Origin: Utricularia gibba
Lineage: Eukaryota; Streptophyta; Magnoliopsida; Lamiales; Lentibulariaceae
Length of the DNA: 64,000 bases
Assembly (NCBI GenBank): GCA_002189035.1
Contig: NEEC01000009.1
Coordinates: 2,294,001-2,358,000, forward strand
Direction of reading: 5' to 3'
Part shown: one piece after another, positions 1 through 13,285 of the stretch
Layout of the letters: every line of letters starts with the position of its first letter
Position numbering within the stretch: the stretch's first letter is position 1
The notes under the pieces: model-generated
Databases searched by the model: none
What the model was told of the DNA's origin: nothing
What the model saw: the letters and a program-made list of their open reading frames with translations, nothing else
Program-made: the position numbers and the translations under genes

Positions 1-752
1 AAACTTTTCACTTCTTTTTATCTTCAAGTGTTGTGGCCCGTGGGGGGGAAGAAAAATCATCAGTACACCCTTTATTATTATTATTATTCCTCCACAAACA
101 CCTCATGTGATGCTGCTGTCCATGTCCTCACACCATCGAAGGCATGATGGATTAGGGGATTAGGGGATTAGGGTTTAGGGTTTAGGGTTTAGGGGGGGCC
201 ATAAGGCTACTTGAAAAAACTTCCTATCAAGTTCATGATCTGGGTTCGACAAGCTGAATCCACTCAGTCATCTGCAACTGCCGTACTTCACAAAAAAAAA
301 AAAAAAAAAGAAAAAAGAAAAAGAATTCTGCATCGACATTTTCAGTGCTCGAGGGTAGGAGATAGCTCTTGGCTCCATACGCATCTGCATCGTCATTTTT
401 GGCCGGACATCTTGATGCAGTTATGCAGACTTGCTTGGGGCTCGAGGGCTGCAGCAGTCTATTCGATTGTTGATTTTGGGTGATCGGAATGTGGATATGG
501 ATTTCCTTTTTCGATGTTCCTAGACATCATCGAACGACAAGAAAGTCATGGGAATGTGGTAGAGCAGAGGATCCATCACTGTTGCATCTAACAAGAGTGG
601 AATCATAGGCTGATGATGTATTTAATGTTTAATGTTACACAAAGATTTACATTTGAATGTCACGGATGCTCTCAGCTATCTACTGCAATTTTGATGACAA
701 AGTTCGGGAGCAACCCAACCAAGTATTGAAAGCATCACAGACATACCTTGTG
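1..752. other. Non-coding flank of the first gene
   Basis: No convincing coding sequence was found. The stretch holds the telomere-type tract and an A-rich run near 291-320. The end next to 753 is presumably the 3' UTR of the membrane protein gene on the minus strand. Confidence 0.5.
149..198. repeat. Short interstitial telomere-type repeat tract
   Basis: About three GATTAGGG-like units are followed by three TTTAGGG units, which is the plant telomere repeat, ending in a G run. The tract is too short to be a chromosome end. It lies in non-coding sequence downstream of the first gene. Similar short telo-box runs occur in plant promoters, but no gene starts next to it here. Confidence 0.8.
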
Positions 753-2126
753 TCACCTTGCAGCAGCTTCAAGAAGACCTTCCAGTTCTCTTCTCCCGAA
801 AGATCTTCCATGACGAGCATTATTTTTGTGCTTTGCTGCCAAGTAGAATAGAAGCCAGGCTGCTAGGAAATACACCTCCATCAATGACTGAATCATCAAT
901 GTGGAGAAATCACCAAGGATCCTTCTCAACACCCATCTTCCACACCATCCACATACCATTGCCTCCAACAATCTTATCTTGAAAGCAGGGCCAAACAAAA
1001 GCAGCATAAGATGGTATCCTTCTGCAAGAATCTCTCTGCCGCTTCTTCTTGAGTCGAAGATTGTGACCCAAGAATAGACTGTGAATAGGCATCCTAATAT
1101 CAAGTCACTCAGAAGCCAAAATGCAATGAAGTATGAGCTCTCCGACTCGTGCCCAATGACCCATGGAGCTAAATTTGCAAATGGCAAGAACTTTAACTTC
1201 AAGAAAATCTTGAAAAACACATATTGGTCTTCAATCTCACCAAAAAACAGTATCCCCATCACCTGAGCCATCGCATCCCTGACTGCCCATCTCATAAGGA
1301 TGAAACCTGAAAGCCTCCGGAGTCCGATGAACGATCCATCCCAAATCACCCGAAAGAAAGACCTGCTGTTTCCTAGCAAATGATCCACAACTTTAAGGAG
1401 CGTGATACCACTCACCCATGCGTATGTGATTATGAACCCAAACACAACATACACGTAAGTAGCAGACAGAACGCCCACAAAAAGGAATAAAGAAGTAGCA
1501 TCTCGATGACCCAATTCCAAACTCTTCAACAAGAACCCCAAATCAAACAGTGAGCCACTCTCCTTATCTCGTGCAACCTCCACAATCTCCTCTTTCTGGA
1601 CAGTGGCATTGATCCTGAACTCCGTCTTAAACCCAAACGCTCCCGGTTTCACCCTCTGGGCGAAAGAAATCCCGTCATCCGCAATGGAATCGGAGAAGCC
1701 AGAGTCCAATTTAAAGTTGGAAAGAAACAATAAAGTGGAATTGGGCGCAGGCTTCCTCGACTCCGAGTGAAAGAGTGACCGTTCAAAATCAGAATCCCCG
1801 GTGGAGAAGTCATCATCGAGTGCCCCCACACGAGACAGGTGAATAAAGGCGCGGCGGCGTGGCCGGGGGCCGCGCACATCCTGTATACCAGCGGACAGAT
1901 CGAGGCGAGAGAGAATCGATTTAAGCGAGGGATCACCGTCAATGAGAGAAGAGAGGTAATGAGACGCAGAGTGGACGTTGGAGCGGAAGGCAAGAACCAG
2001 AGTCCCGAGGAGGAGGAAGGTGACGAAGTGAGAGCAGACGATTGCACTGGCCTGCTTCAGTATCTGGCCGGCGGTCGTATGGCTGATCGGCGGTGGCGGC
2101 AGCGGCGTCGGATGGTCTTGGCTCAT
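753..2126 (-). CDS. Multi-pass membrane protein of unknown function
   Basis: A single exon encodes about 457 residues from the methionine of MSQDHPTPLPPPP. The frame stays open 44 codons further upstream, but that extension looks like untranslated sequence, so I chose the proline-rich start. Hydrophobic segments lie at about residues 27-48, 210-238, 331-356, 370-381 and 414-431. The loop between the first and second is long, polar and acidic. The C-terminus is basic and ends in EGLLEAAAR. It resembles the many uncharacterised plant transmembrane proteins; I recognise no catalytic motif and assign no function. Without an intron the model is simple, and the length of the open frame makes it very likely a real gene. 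Confidence 0.8.
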   Translation of the reverse strand: MSQDHPTPLPPPPISHTTAGQILKQASAIVCSHFVTFLLLGTLVLAFRSNVHSASHYLSSLIDGDPSLKSILSRLDLSAGIQDVRGPRPRRRAFIHLSRVGALDDDFSTGDSDFERSLFHSESRKPAPNSTLLFLSNFKLDSGFSDSIADDGISFAQRVKPGAFGFKTEFRINATVQKEEIVEVARDKESGSLFDLGFLLKSLELGHRDATSLFLFVGVLSATYVYVVFGFIITYAWVSGITLLKVVDHLLGNSRSFFRVIWDGSFIGLRRLSGFILMRWAVRDAMAQVMGILFFGEIEDQYVFFKIFLKLKFLPFANLAPWVIGHESESSYFIAFWLLSDLILGCLFTVYSWVTIFDSRRSGREILAEGYHLMLLLFGPAFKIRLLEAMVCGWCGRWVLRRILGDFSTLMIQSLMEVYFLAAWLLFYLAAKHKNNARHGRSFGRRELEGLLEAAAR

Positions 2127-2396
2127 CTGCGGAAAATGGAACCCGTGGAACACTGGAACGAGAGAGAAGAATAAATGATCGAATTGGATGCAATCGCACC
2201 CTAGAAATTGGGGTTCTGAACACAAATAACAACAAGTACTTTTGTCTTTCCCCTTCAATAATCAAACCATTTTCGTTTAGAAAAAATAGGTTCCGAATTC
2301 CGACACGATTCATGTGCTCGATGAATGTAATAAAAGCCCTTGAAGTCCAGGTATTTTTCTAGCTCGGAATGGTAAAGTTGACGTGGGAGATTCGAT

Positions 2397-4774
<2,378 letters not shown>

Positions 4775-4950
4775 TCAAACGATCTGAGATCTAAAAGTAG
4801 GTTGAGGAGTAGAGCACTGACGTCTAGACGATGGAAATGCATGCGTGAAGAGAATTTATAGGCGGTAACCCGGTTGTCGGCGAATGAGGTTTGGTGAGGT
4901 AGGTATGCTGATGTTGAGTTTAAGTTTTTATTTCTAATGTTGACATCCCA

Positions 4951-5022
4951 GGGCATTTGGTCTAGTGGTATGATTCTCGCTTAGGGTGCGAGAGGTCCCG
5001 AGTTCAATTCTCGGAATGCCCC
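4951..5022 (+). tRNA. tRNA-Pro (AGG anticodon)
   Basis: A 72-base cloverleaf. The acceptor stem GGGCATT pairs with AATGCCC before the discriminator base at 5022. The D-arm contains TGGTCTAGTGGTATGA. The anticodon loop TTAGGGT, closed by CTCGC/GCGAG, carries AGG, which reads CCU. The T-arm contains GTTCAATTC. It has no intron and no encoded CCA. It sits inside the roughly 390-bp gap between the divergent ADK and SYP71 starts. Confidence 0.95.
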
Positions 5023-5155
5023 TGATTCCCTTTTTGCTTTGCATTCATTCTATATCGTTTTTGTTCTTCGCATTTTCGCATACTCACCCGTTCGTGTAGG
5101 CTGCAGTCTGAATTCCAGTTCCTGGAGCAAGAAATTTCAGAGAAGAGAAGAAAAA

Positions 5156-6810
5156 ATGAGCGTGATCGACATCCTAACTCGAGTTGACGCGATCTGCAAG
5201 AAATACGACAAGTACGACGTATCAGAGAACGGCTCCGCGGCCGTCGTCGGTGACGATGCCTTCGCCCGCCTTTACGCTTCCGTCGAATCCGATATTGAGT
5301 CTCTTCTTCAGGTAATGGCATATGTCACACGACCACCGCGTCTAATTTCCTCCACTTCTCATGGATCTTTGGATTTCGTTTTGCAGAAAGCGGAGACAGC
5401 CGCGGATGAGAAAAATAGGGCTTCGGTTGTGGCTATAAACGCCGAGATCCGGAGGACGAAGGCCAGGTTGCTCGAAGAGGTCCCGAAACTGCAGCGATTA
5501 GCGGTTAAGAAGGTTTTTACTCTTCTGGGTCTCAGCTTGTCGGCTCCGTCTTTTAATGTTGATGGCGATTGGTTTTCATGGTTAGGAGTTGATTCCGTTT
5601 TCAGGTTAAGGGGATCCCTGTTGCAGAGATTGCTGCACGCAGTGATTTGGTCCTGGCTTTGCCTGATAGAATTCAAGCTATACCAGATGGCTCTGCTGCT
5701 CCCCCTAAATCATCTGGTGGTTGGGGGATGTCAACTACTACGCGCACGGAGATTAAATTTGATTCAGGTTCCATGTTTAATCTTGTTAAGATGTCAGTCA
5801 TTTCGATGCTTGCAGTTTTTCCTGTTGTTCCTTGTGTCTTATGAAGTTTGATTTGGTAGTAGTACTGGTTTACTGAATGCTTGAACGATTTTTTCTTTAG
5901 ATGGGCGTTTTGATAGTGAATATTTTCAGCAAACTGAGAGTTCCAGTCAGTTCAGACAAGAGTATGAAATGCGGAAAATGAAACAGGCATGTGGTTTTCT
6001 TGAGTATCTTTCATGTGGTCACGAATCCTGCTTACACTATGTGTCTTACACACAGGACCAAGGACTGGATGTGATAGCTGAAGGTCTTGATACATTGAAA
6101 AACATGGCGCAGGATATGAATGAGGTGTTTTTCTCCTCTAATGTCTTGTTGTCGAACTCATGTTACGCATCATTTGCCTAAAACTGTGAATTTGGTACAG
6201 GAATTCGATAGGCAAGTGCCTCTTATGGATGAGATTGATAACAAGGTCAGGCAGTTGGCAGTACCGCTTTTCCCTGATGTTTTTGCATGTCTTATTGTTA
6301 TCTACTCATTTTCAAAACACTGGTGTCGATCATGATTCCTTTATAAATCAGCTTTATACATTGTTTCTAATATATCAAAGATTGTTCACCGAGCCTTGAT
6401 TATAGGTGGATAAAGCCACGTCTGAACTGAAGAATACCAACGTCAGACTGAGGGACACAGTCAATCAGGTTTGTTTACCTGTCTTCTGTGAGTTACAGAT
6501 ACCGTTGTTCTTAAGAGGCATCAGCATTAATCATGGGGCTGTTTATCTGCAGCTGAGATCTAGTCGAAACTTCTGCATTGACATCATCTTGCTGTGCATA
6601 ATCCTTGGGATTGCTGCGTACCTATACAAGTATGTTTTCCCTCTCCATTCTAAGAACCATTTCGGGTCGTGCATCTTTCGATCAAATAATACTCATAAAA
6701 GCATGTGTTCATGAGTCATTATTGAACTGAAAATCACTTGTTAGTTTTCATAAACCTCTTGAGCTAATTTTTGCTAGAAAATGTTGTCTTGCAGCGTTTT
6801 GAGAAGGTGA
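5156..6810 (+). CDS. SYP71: Syntaxin of plants 71 (Qc-SNARE), 9 exons
   Basis: SYP7 proteins are plant-specific Qc-SNAREs that act in fusion at the ER, plasma membrane and growing cell plate. Exons: 5156-5311, 5387-5512, 5605-5767, 5901-5986, 6056-6124, 6201-6245, 6406-6468, 6553-6629, 6795-6810. They sum to 267 codons (266 residues), the family's usual length. The N-terminus MSVIDILTRVDAICKKYDKY is typical. The SNARE helix spans the exons carrying QGLDVIAEGLDTLKNMAQDMNE, EFDRQVPLMDEIDNK and VDKATSELKNTN. The tail anchor is FCIDIILLCIILGIAAYLY, ending in NVLRR. The intron after exon 4 starts with GC (CAG|GCATGT); the next GT would break the frame. Last exon assigned from phase and the conserved C-terminus. 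Confidence 0.95.
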
Positions 6811-7432
6811 AAAGGGTACTTCCCCACAAAATCGCTCCTGCATCTTCATCATTCCTACTTCCATGTAATTTCTTCACTTCATGAGAAAAAGATTTGGAGT
6901 TTGGATGATGGTTTCATATCTATAAAGTGTTGAATCTCGGCCTCTGATTTTCTTGCTGTTAGAGAGCACCTTACTTGTAGGGTGACCAATTCTATGCCAT
7001 ATTATGACGGTAGACACTCAAGTTTTGAGGGATGAAATTAAGAAAAGACTTCAACTCAAAGCATGTTATTAAATGTCTCTAGTGATGCATCAACGTTGAA
7101 ACCTCCCAGTAGGCTCCCTCCTGGACCCCAATGGCGCATGTCGGGCCAGATTTATGCCATGGGATTTGTTCGTTTTGTCAGTTAGTTGGATATGGTCGTT
7201 TTTTTACACCAAGAGCGGCAAGTAACTGGACGGTTCACTAATGACGAAAGCCTTGAACATATGCTTGGTTAGTTCACTAGTATAACATGGAATGAGAGCG
7301 AGTTCATTGAACTGCAGGAAAAAGATGCCACTGGTGGAGGTCTGCGGTTTATTCATTCAGCTGGAAGTAACGAACGACGATGAAGGGGGAGATCAGTGTC
7401 CGTCCAAATGCGTTCTTCATGATCACCGCTGT
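6811..7432. other. Intergenic, 3' flank of SYP71
   Basis: No coding sequence is supported. This is moderately AT-rich sequence between two genes whose 3' ends converge here. Confidence 0.5.
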
Positions 7433-7675
7433 CTATTGAGGCGACGGTGCGGTGGCCGGAGGTGGTGAGGACGGCGGTGAAGGCGGTGGCGGAGAGGGGC
7501 AAAAGGGCGGCAAGGGAAGATTAGAAAAGGGATTCGGCCACCATGGAAGGATGCTTGGCCAACCAGGAGGCATTGGCAGTGGAGGTTCGCCTCCACAAGG
7601 CCAAGCATGGGTTCTTGCTGCTGCTGCCATGAGAGCAACAGCTAGAAGCAAGATGCTCGAGCACTTGGTCTTCAT
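7433..7675 (-). CDS. Small proline-rich secreted protein
   Basis: One exon encodes 80 residues. Residues 1-24 form a clear signal peptide: basic start, hydrophobic core LLLAVALMAAAA, and an Ala-x-Ala-type cleavage site near THA. The mature part is about 56 residues, rich in Pro and Trp (PPGWPSILPWWPNPF), with two cysteines (WPCGGE and PPFCPS) and a C-terminal run of SPPPP/SPPSSPPP that could be hydroxylated and arabinosylated. This suggests a cell-wall or apoplastic protein. A TATAAATA box on the same strand lies at 7740-7747, about 65-70 bases before the start codon, which supports a real transcript. I do not recognise a named family. Confidence 0.65.
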   Translation of the reverse strand: MKTKCSSILLLAVALMAAAARTHAWPCGGEPPLPMPPGWPSILPWWPNPFSNLPLPPFCPSPPPPSPPSSPPPATAPSPQ

Positions 7676-7739
7676 TGGCCTTCCGGAAGAAGAGGAAACA
7701 GGTTGGTTTTTGATGAGACAGAATGCTCATTTCTTGAGG

Positions 7740-7747
7740 TATTTATA
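7740..7747 (-). promoter_or_regulatory. TATA box of the small proline-rich gene
   Basis: A perfect TATAAATA on the minus strand at a spacing that would place transcription start about 35 bases before the start codon at 7675. Confidence 0.6.
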
Positions 7748-8944
7748 GATTCAGGCAGCTGAGCTTCCCAACTTGGCCTGCAGTTTCCTCAAGGCAAAGG
7801 CGATGATAGTAAGTAGGGAGACAAAACATTAACATCCTAAATAAGCATTGAATCCAAACTCCAATAGAATGACACATAAAGGCTCTTCTTCTCTTAATTA
7901 ATTCCTTGCCAAATTCTGCATATCCTCCCAATCTGGAATGTTTTGGCAACAAATGTGCACTTTCTGTAACAGAATTGTATGATCCCATCTGTTCTCACGA
8001 GTTCTCCTCTGAAGAAGTTTCAGACTTTTCTGATGCGCAAACAAAAGCTCATGAGTCCCCCGGGAAAGGAGGAGAAAAGAAACTGAATGACACATAAAGC
8101 TATCTGAACAGAATGACACACCTCAGGGTCTTTCTCAGAAGGTTGTAGTTGAAGGGAATGCAAATTGGGTTTTGATGTTTCACTTGGAGACTGCCATGGC
8201 AACCAATTCTGTCACTCCGATTTCACAGCGTGGTGATTCCGATATGGTGTCGAGCATTTGACTTTACCTAATGGGTAAGAAGACAATGGTTTGTATAAAA
8301 AATAAATACGTGCTTTCAAAAATCAAGAGCATAGAAACTGAACTAGTTTAGCGCATACACATATATAAAGCCGGAATCTTACAATACCCACCGGAAAAGT
8401 TTCCAGCGATCACGAGATTATCGGATTGGCACCAGCTAGCGGAACACTACCCAAAGAAAAAAAAAATTAAAAATCTTCTACCGAAGAACTGCTGATCCTC
8501 GAATCCAATTGCCTCTTCGAAATGGACACTCTTCTTTGGGCACTGTCCTGGTTCCATTCTTTCTAGCAGACAAGAAATGCCAGAAACTGGGTTCAGTTAG
8601 CGGCGGGTGCCTGTGACTGCCACTTCCGGGAGACGATGCAAATTCGGGGATGAGATTGGGAAAATGTAATTATAATTTCGTTTTTTTATTCGCGAAAAAG
8701 TAATATGAATCAACACAAGTTAGAAACCGGACCTAAACCGGCCGTTTCGCCGGGTGAGACCGGGGTCCGGGGACCGGAGATGGAGTCGAAGCCCAACTGT
8801 AAATGCAGAATCAGATCTGCTTCTTTTATTTCTTCGGGTTGTCTATGCGTTTGAGCTTTGAGAGTTTTCCGCTGGTTGGTTTTCTGCTTCAGCAGTTTCT
8901 CTAATTTCTTCTCGTGCGAAATGTATTTAGCACCCCTGTGACAG
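7748..8944. other. Intergenic, upstream of divergent genes
   Basis: Upstream sequence of the small proline-rich gene (-) and of the GT47 gene (+). No supported coding region. The right end, from about 8800, is presumably 5' UTR of the GT47 gene, ending in a clean donor (ACAG|GTGAGT) at 8944/8945. Confidence 0.45.
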
Positions 8945-9456
8945 GTGAGTAAGGTCAGGGACGGAAATGGATTATCGTTATGCGGTTCTACCTTGGACTG
9001 TTTGCTAATTTCAAATTCCTGCTTTTGGGATCCGTACCCCTTTTCTACTTTTGGGCTTCTATATTTGTACTATGGGATCTCTATTGTTTCCTTTGGAGAG
9101 GTGTTTACAGTTTCCTAGTGTGGTAGATGTGGCATTGGAAAGAAGCAAAGATGACAAAAAATCCTCAGTTTTTACCAATTACTTGAATGGTTGATTCACC
9201 CATCCAGTTTTCACAACCTTAGATTTTCTTGTGTCACTTGCTTAGGCTGCGTTTTCCTAATGCATGGTTTATGCTGAATATGGTGCTATCGTCGGGTTGT
9301 TGTCTTATGTTGCTTGATCATGATCATCGTTTGATTCCAATGTTTTTCGGTTATGCTCCTTGCAGGGGGATATTGTGCAACAAGGCGGCTGCCATTCTAT
9401 TCGTTTCAATTCTCTTCAGTGTATAATGAACTGTTGCTCTAATCCTGATTTTTCAG
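8945..9456 (+). other. Likely 5'-UTR intron of the GT47 gene
   Basis: A consensus donor GTGAGT starts at 8945 and a TTTTTCAG acceptor ends at 9456, 31 bases before the chosen start codon. No coding sequence lies between. Inferred from splice signals only. Confidence 0.5.
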
Positions 9457-9487
9457 GATCTCAATCTGTGTGGGTGAACTAATCCTG

Positions 9488-11119
9488 ATGGCAACCAAAA
9501 CCCCGTCTCTTTTCCTCGTTCTTGTTCTACTTTCCATCGTTTCTTTTATCTTCTTCTACACTGGGTCCAACAATCCCCATCACCCGTCAAGTGTTGCACA
9601 TTCCACTTACACATTCCATAGTTCAATAAAAGTATACATTTTTCCTCTTCCTGAATCCTTTAATTATGGTCTGTTGCAAAAGTACTGGACATTGACGTCA
9701 GACTCAAGGATTGGAAGTGATGTGGACAATGAAATTAGAAGTAGGCTTTCATCTCAAGGTTTCAAGAAGTTCCTTCCATATCCCGAGAACCCCATTATTA
9801 AACAATATAGTGCTGAGTACTGGATTACTGGTGATTTGCTAACTCCCAAGGAGCTAAAAAGGGAGTCTTTTGCATACAGGGTCTTCGACCCAAGGGACGC
9901 AGATGTAATTTTTGTACCGTTTTTTGCCACTTTAAGCGCAGAACTACAGTTGATAGTAAATAAGGGTGTGTTTAGGAAGAGGGTTGCAGAGAACGAGGAC
10001 TACGTGAGGCAGAAGAAGATGATTGAGCAGGTTAAAAACTCAGAAGCTTGGCGTAATTCTGGGGGCAGAGATCATGTTTTTGTGGTCACAGGTACTTGTT
10101 AACATTATCCTTGAATATTTGGATAGGTTGAATTTGCTGATGCTCATGATATGCATAGTTCTTGGAAAATTGATTAATTTCTTGTATGCTTTTATGGCAG
10201 ACCCTGTAGCAATGTGGCATGTAAAAGATGAGATTGCTCCTGCAATCCTCCTGTTAGTGGATTTTGGTGGCTGGTTTCGGGTTGACTCCAAGGCATCAAA
10301 TGACAACTCTTCTGAAGCAATGATACATCATACTCAAGTTTCGCTGCAGAAGGATGTTATTGTTCCTTATACCCATTTGCTTCCTCGGATGGACATAACT
10401 CAAAATAAGAAGAGAGACAAACTTCTTTACTTCAGAGGAGCAAAGCACAGGCACCGGGTTAGTGTCTTACCTCTATTCAACAACACCTCATCACTTTTAT
10501 GTCGCTCTGCTATACTCTTGTGTTGGGGAAGAGTTCTAATTCGAGGGCTCTTGCTTCAAAACATTAGGGCGGCATTGTTAGAGAGAAACTATGGGATTTA
10601 CTTGTGAATGAGCCGGGAGTCATTATGGAAGAAGGGTTCCCAGATGCCAAGGGGAGGGAGCAGTCCATAACGGGAATGAGGACATCAGAGTTCTGTTTAC
10701 ATCCTGCAGGGGATACACCTACATCGTGCAGACTTTTTGATGCCATCCAAAGCCTCTGCATACCAGTAATTGTAAGTGACAACATCGAGCTTCCATTTGA
10801 AGGGATGGTTGATTACTCAAAGTTTTCCGTTTTCGTCGCGGTTGGAGATGCTTTGACACCCAGTTGGCTTGTGAATCATCTGCGTAATTATTCAGCTGAG
10901 CAAAAGGGTGAGTTTCGTAAGAACATGGCTCAAGTTCAAGCAATTTTTCAGTATGACAATGGTCAAGGTGGTGGAATTGGCCCAATACCTCCTAATGGTG
11001 CAGTTAATTACATTTGGAAAAAGGTTTATCAGAAGCTTCCCATGATCAGAGAAGCTATAACGCGGGAGAGAAGAAAACCTGCTGGAGTTTCTGTTCCTCT
11101 CAGGTGTCATTGTACTTAA
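9488..11119 (+). CDS. Exostosin-family glycosyltransferase (GT47)
   Basis: A Golgi type II membrane protein of the GT47 family that builds cell-wall polysaccharides; the closest remembered relatives are ARAD-like probable arabinosyltransferases, but the donor sugar cannot be read from sequence. Exons 9488-10091, 10201-10457 and 10568-11119 sum to 471 codons (470 residues). A short cytosolic tail is followed by one membrane anchor (about residues 9-26, LVLLSIVSFIFFYTG). The exostosin domain carries KVYIFPLPESFNYGL, FDPRDADVIFVPFFA, DVIVPYTHLLPR, LYFRGAKHRHR, and the strongly conserved C-terminal block with SEFCLHPAGDTPTSCRLFDA and IPVIVSDNIELPFEG. The ATG was preferred over an upstream in-frame GTG. 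Confidence 0.9.
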
Positions 11120-11440
11120 TTTGATTCCTTTTATGTTAGTTCTGCTGCGAATCTCGCTCTTTCTTTATACATCAAATGAGAAGTGTTTGAGACAAGGCCA
11201 TGAATTCAGTCCCCACAGGCTCCTAATGAAACAAGAATAACAGGATTAATGGAGGGCATGAAACACAACATAATCCTCGTTCATACACGGAAGTGCCAAA
11301 TAGAGATGATGCAAACTTGTGTATCTCGTGTGCAAGACATCTCAGTACAGAGTATACACAAACAACAGATAACATCAAGGGGCTGGCCCCAGCTACCGGT
11401 CTCCCACAACAAACTGCAAGGGTGGTATTCTCAACAAATC

Positions 11441-12582
11441 CTAGTCCATGCCTGGAATAATGGGGACCATCATGTGCGAAGAGCGGTTCTGAAAGAATAA
11501 AAATCACAACAGTCAAGTGCGAGTACGGAGACTTGGAGCTCATTCTTGCATTTCTATGGATTGAAACATCGAAGGAAGACTTGTGCATGCACAGTTCTTT
11601 CCCACAATTGGCTGATAAACAATAAATATGCCATAGGATCTGCATACCTGAGTGTTCGGATAATTCATGCCCTGTGAAAAAGAACCCTGCTGAACAAGCT
11701 GTGACATCAAAGGTAACCATAATTACATGTCAATATCCTGGAATTGACGCTCCAGCTTAAATGAAACTTCTCAGTGAAATTTTGGATAAGTTAATGCGGT
11801 TGCAAAGAAGCAACCTGGGAACTCTGACCAGTTTGCCCTCCCTCCTTTCTTGCAGATCCATCGGTGCCTTTTGCCGATCCCTTGGAATCACCCTGTGGAG
11901 GAAAGAGAAGCGTCCTCATAAAACAGATCGCTGTGTATCCACAAGACAATTCATTTTTCTATACCTCAATCTGCCAGTGCGTAGACATCGAACGAGTACA
12001 AATCCAGGCAGCAGGGGGAAAACAACAAATGTGTCAGAACTTAGAAAATACTCCCCGTACAAAAGGACAGAACAAAAATAGGCATATACAAATCTCAGTC
12101 ACATATTTCCGAGGAACGAACAAAGCAACAGGATTCACCTCTCGGTAACGAGACAAATACACCTTCAGTGGATCAATGTAATCTTCAAACCCTAGAGTTG
12201 CCATGGCCCATAGCAAATCATCACCGTTGATTGTCTTTCTTTTCTCCCTTTGACACTTATCACTAGCCCTTCATATTATAAGCGAAAAATGAAACCCTAA
12301 GTTTCACATCTAAATCCAAGAATTCACCGTGCTAAAAAAAAGCAAGCTTTAAAACATACTCGCTGGTGATAAAACTAATAAACTCGGAAACGCACTCCTG
12401 AACAGTTTCCTTAGCATCCTTTGCAATCTTCCCATTCGCAGGGAGGGCCTTCTTCATGATACGGCTAATATTAGCGATGGGCAAAAACCTATCCTGCTCA
12501 CGAACACCCCGTGGGCTCTGATCCCCACCACTCTCATTACCCCACCGGCGGGACTTCCCGGAGCACCGTGAGAATCCGCCAT
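11441..12582 (-). CDS. NF-YB: NF-Y subunit B (CBF-A/HAP3), with an apparent 1-base deletion
   Basis: The histone-fold subunit of the CCAAT-binding NF-Y complex; it dimerises with NF-YC before binding NF-YA and DNA. Exons on the minus strand: 12360-12582, 12139-12268, 11815-11892, 11648-11698, 11441-11488. The core has [19 protein letters not shown], the helix ending [14 protein letters not shown], and [20 protein letters not shown], all canonical for the LEC1-unlike class. The C-terminus is Gln/Ser-rich and ends [11 protein letters not shown]. The exons total 530 bases, one short of a multiple of three. The start [14 protein letters not shown] is in a different frame from the domain, and adding one G to the G run at 12540-12543 gives 176 residues. 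Site II elements lie upstream. Confidence 0.9.
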
Positions 12583-12917
12583 CAAAAAAGCAAACTAAAC
12601 CTGCGCAACCCATAATCCAAGATTAACACGAAGAGAAGAAAACAGCAAATTCACAGATCTCCGAAACGCAAAAAAAGATGGATAGAGAGAGCGAGAAAGA
12701 ACTATATACGAGCGCACGAGTTAACGGAAATTTGTATTTAAGCGTGCAATCGGAGGGTGGAGAAACCGTCACGAGAGACGACGACTGAGATCGAGAGAGA
12801 TTGGGGGACTAGGGTTGGAGCTTATCAACACCGTTGGTTTTTCCAACCTGAGCCTAATCTCTCCATCTGGATATCGACGGGTGGCTTCGCCAAACGGCGT
12901 CGTCCTCTCATCACCTC

Positions 12918-12943
12918 GGCCCACGTAGCTAATGGGCTGGGCT
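12918..12943. promoter_or_regulatory. Site II (TCP-type) element cluster upstream of NF-YB
   Basis: GGCCCA at 12918-12923 and two overlapping TGGGCT at 12933-12943 lie about 340 bases before the NF-YB start codon. Such TGGGCC/T elements bind TCP factors in plant promoters of housekeeping and proliferation genes. Function here is inferred. Confidence 0.45.
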
Positions 12944-13285
12944 GCCAATAAACATTGCCGACCTTTGAAAAAGAATAATAAAAATATCATTGTAAATTAT
13001 TCTTCAATAACATTGAAGTAATTCAGAATTAAATATATGTTTAAAAAATATAATTTTTTTAAAAAATAATAATTAATTTTTTTAAGAAAATTCAGATTTT
13101 TCTTATATTATAAAACACGTTTGCTAAATGTATATAACCCCTTAACTAAACACATAAAATTATATTATTCAATTACAAATCTATATATTATGATTTAACA
13201 AAACTCATCTGTAACATGGGTTTAAAAGAACAATTCCGTTGAAGTAATCTGAAAGCTTTCATTCATTTCCTTGTATGCCGATGGA

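Noticed and set aside
211-483. 90-codon plus-strand frame near the window start
   Set aside because: It contains a poly-lysine run from an A-rich tract and resembles no protein; low-complexity accident.
1839-2174. Plus-strand frame opposite the membrane protein gene
   Set aside because: It is the antisense shadow of the GC-rich 5' part of the gene at 753-2126.
4951-5022. Organelle origin of the tRNA gene
   Set aside because: The anticodon AGG and the structure are typical of nuclear tRNA-Pro; plastid and mitochondrial tRNA-Pro carry TGG.
9229-9426. Short plus-strand frame before the GT47 gene
   Set aside because: It falls in the probable 5'-UTR intron and is T-rich, with no family pattern.
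11223-11720. 165-codon minus-strand frame over the NF-YB 3' end
   Set aside because: It reads through introns of NF-YB in another frame; the spliced model explains the region.
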